Shown piece by piece: positions 63,476 to 64,000 of a stretch of DNA of 64,000 nt. The first letter of the stretch is position 1, and every line of letters starts with the position of its first letter. The notes under the pieces were generated by a model, which was not told the origin of the DNA, ran no database searches, and worked only from the letters and a program-made list of their open reading frames with translations. A program made the position numbers and the translations under genes. Origin of the DNA: Pseudoalteromonas byunsanensis (GTDB lineage Bacteria > Pseudomonadota > Gammaproteobacteria > Enterobacterales > Alteromonadaceae); assembly GCF_001854475.1 (NCBI RefSeq), contig NZ_MNAN01000037.1, forward strand, positions 414,881-478,880, written 5' to 3'.

Positions 63476-64000
63476 ATGCATTATAAAAAAAATAATATTA
63501 ATCAGATAGATGCTAGCATCCCTGAAGAGCATTACACAAAGCTTGTATTTGAATGGAATGACACAGACAAAGCATATCCACAGGCAAACACGCTGGCGCA
63601 GTTGTTCAGTGCGCAAGCACAGCTTTGTCCTGACGCTATCGCCTTAGTGTATGAGCATGAGCAAGTCTCTTATCAAGCATTGGATGACGCCTCTAACCGC
63701 TTAGCCAGAGAAATTAGAGCCCAGTATTTAGCATCTCATGGTCACGCATTGACCCCAGGAACCCTGATAGGGGTGTACTTAGAGCGAAGCGTGAATATGG
63801 TGGTGAGTATTTTGGCAGTACTTAAAGCTGGCGGCGCCTATGTACCGTTATCGCCAGAATATCCTCATGCTCGAATTGAATATATTTTAGATGACACCGC
63901 CACCGGACTCATCGTCACCGAGCCACACCATCAAGCTCAACTGGCACAGTGGCTAGAGCAGGACACAATGGCGATGGTATCAGCCTCAACCGCTTGGTCA
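63476..64000 (+). CDS. Non-ribosomal peptide synthetase, N-terminus (runs off the window)
   Basis: The first 175 residues of an NRPS. The protein opens with a short leader and enters an adenylation domain directly: LFSAQAQLCPDAIALVYEHE and VSYQALDDASNRLAREIR (core A1 region), then LIGVYLERSVNMVVSILAVL and KAGGAYVPLSPEYPHARIEY (A2). No condensation domain precedes it, so this is a loading-type module or a stand-alone first module. The amino acid specificity lies beyond the edge. The ATG at 63476 has AGAGG 10 nt upstream. Confidence 0.85.
   Translation, partial: MHYKKNNINQIDASIPEEHYTKLVFEWNDTDKAYPQANTLAQLFSAQAQLCPDAIALVYEHEQVSYQALDDASNRLAREIRAQYLASHGHALTPGTLIGVYLERSVNMVVSILAVLKAGGAYVPLSPEYPHARIEYILDDTATGLIVTEPHHQAQLAQWLEQDTMAMVSASTAWS

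Noticed and set aside
1..64000. CRISPR arrays, tRNA or rRNA genes, insertion sequences
   Set aside because: No regularly spaced direct repeats with unique spacers, no cloverleaf or rRNA sequence and no transposase were recognised in the window.

Overview
The window looks like part of the second chromosome (chromid) of a marine gammaproteobacterium, most likely Pseudoalteromonas. The grounds are the moderate-to-low GC content, the gene families (MipA/DUF3019/RstAB, NhaR-type LysR, YdiJ, class II DAHP synthase, long-form isocitrate lyase, malate synthase G) and a plasmid-type replication and partition module sitting among housekeeping genes. The genus is an inference from gene content; no rRNA or tRNA gene is present to confirm it.

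Left arm (1-37.9 kb). A truncated hybrid sensor kinase overlaps a REC-GGDEF diguanylate cyclase. Then come a glutathionyl-hydroquinone reductase/pirin pair, an rRNA-type methyltransferase, an amidohydrolase lipoprotein, a two-component pair, a NhaR-like regulator, small coiled-coil and ribosome-associated genes, an adaptor/ATPase pair of an ABC exporter without a permease, ArfB, a four-gene mipA-DUF3019-rstA-rstB operon, a secreted beta-propeller lipoprotein, and a pair of unusual secreted genes (HEAT-repeat protein plus a partner). Two paralogous periplasmic binding-protein-like genes at 26-29.5 kb are separated by two small genes that carry integron-type attC sites. An S9 peptidase, an acetyltransferase, an amidase and the divergent glyoxylate-shunt genes glcB and aceA follow.

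Replication region (37.9-52.1 kb). A 1.2-kb gene-free stretch after aceA holds seven copies of a bipartite 18-bp repeat. Ten kilobases away the same repeat, TTAGTAA-N6-GATC, recurs nine times in the 0.7-kb parA-rep intergenic region, together with DnaA boxes, dense GATC sites and an AT-rich segment: the probable replication origin. It is flanked by parA-parB on one side and by a rep initiator gene on the other. The gene facing rep is a homologue of Tus, the replication-fork-arrest protein. Four copies of a motif resembling E. coli Ter lie at the tus start and in the gene-free 1.4 kb beyond it. Together these suggest that origin and fork trap are only about 2.5 kb apart, so replication may be largely unidirectional.

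Right arm (52.1-64 kb). Class II DAHP synthase, the PEP synthase regulator/PEP synthase divergent pair, a small membrane protein, the YdiJ flavin/Fe-S dehydrogenase, a tyrosine recombinase and a 1-kb non-coding gap lead to a biosynthetic cluster that runs off the window: an NNMT/PNMT-type methyltransferase followed by the first adenylation domain of a non-ribosomal peptide synthetase. aceA, glcB, ppsA and the aromatic-pathway entry enzyme make the replicon metabolically important, as expected for a chromid.
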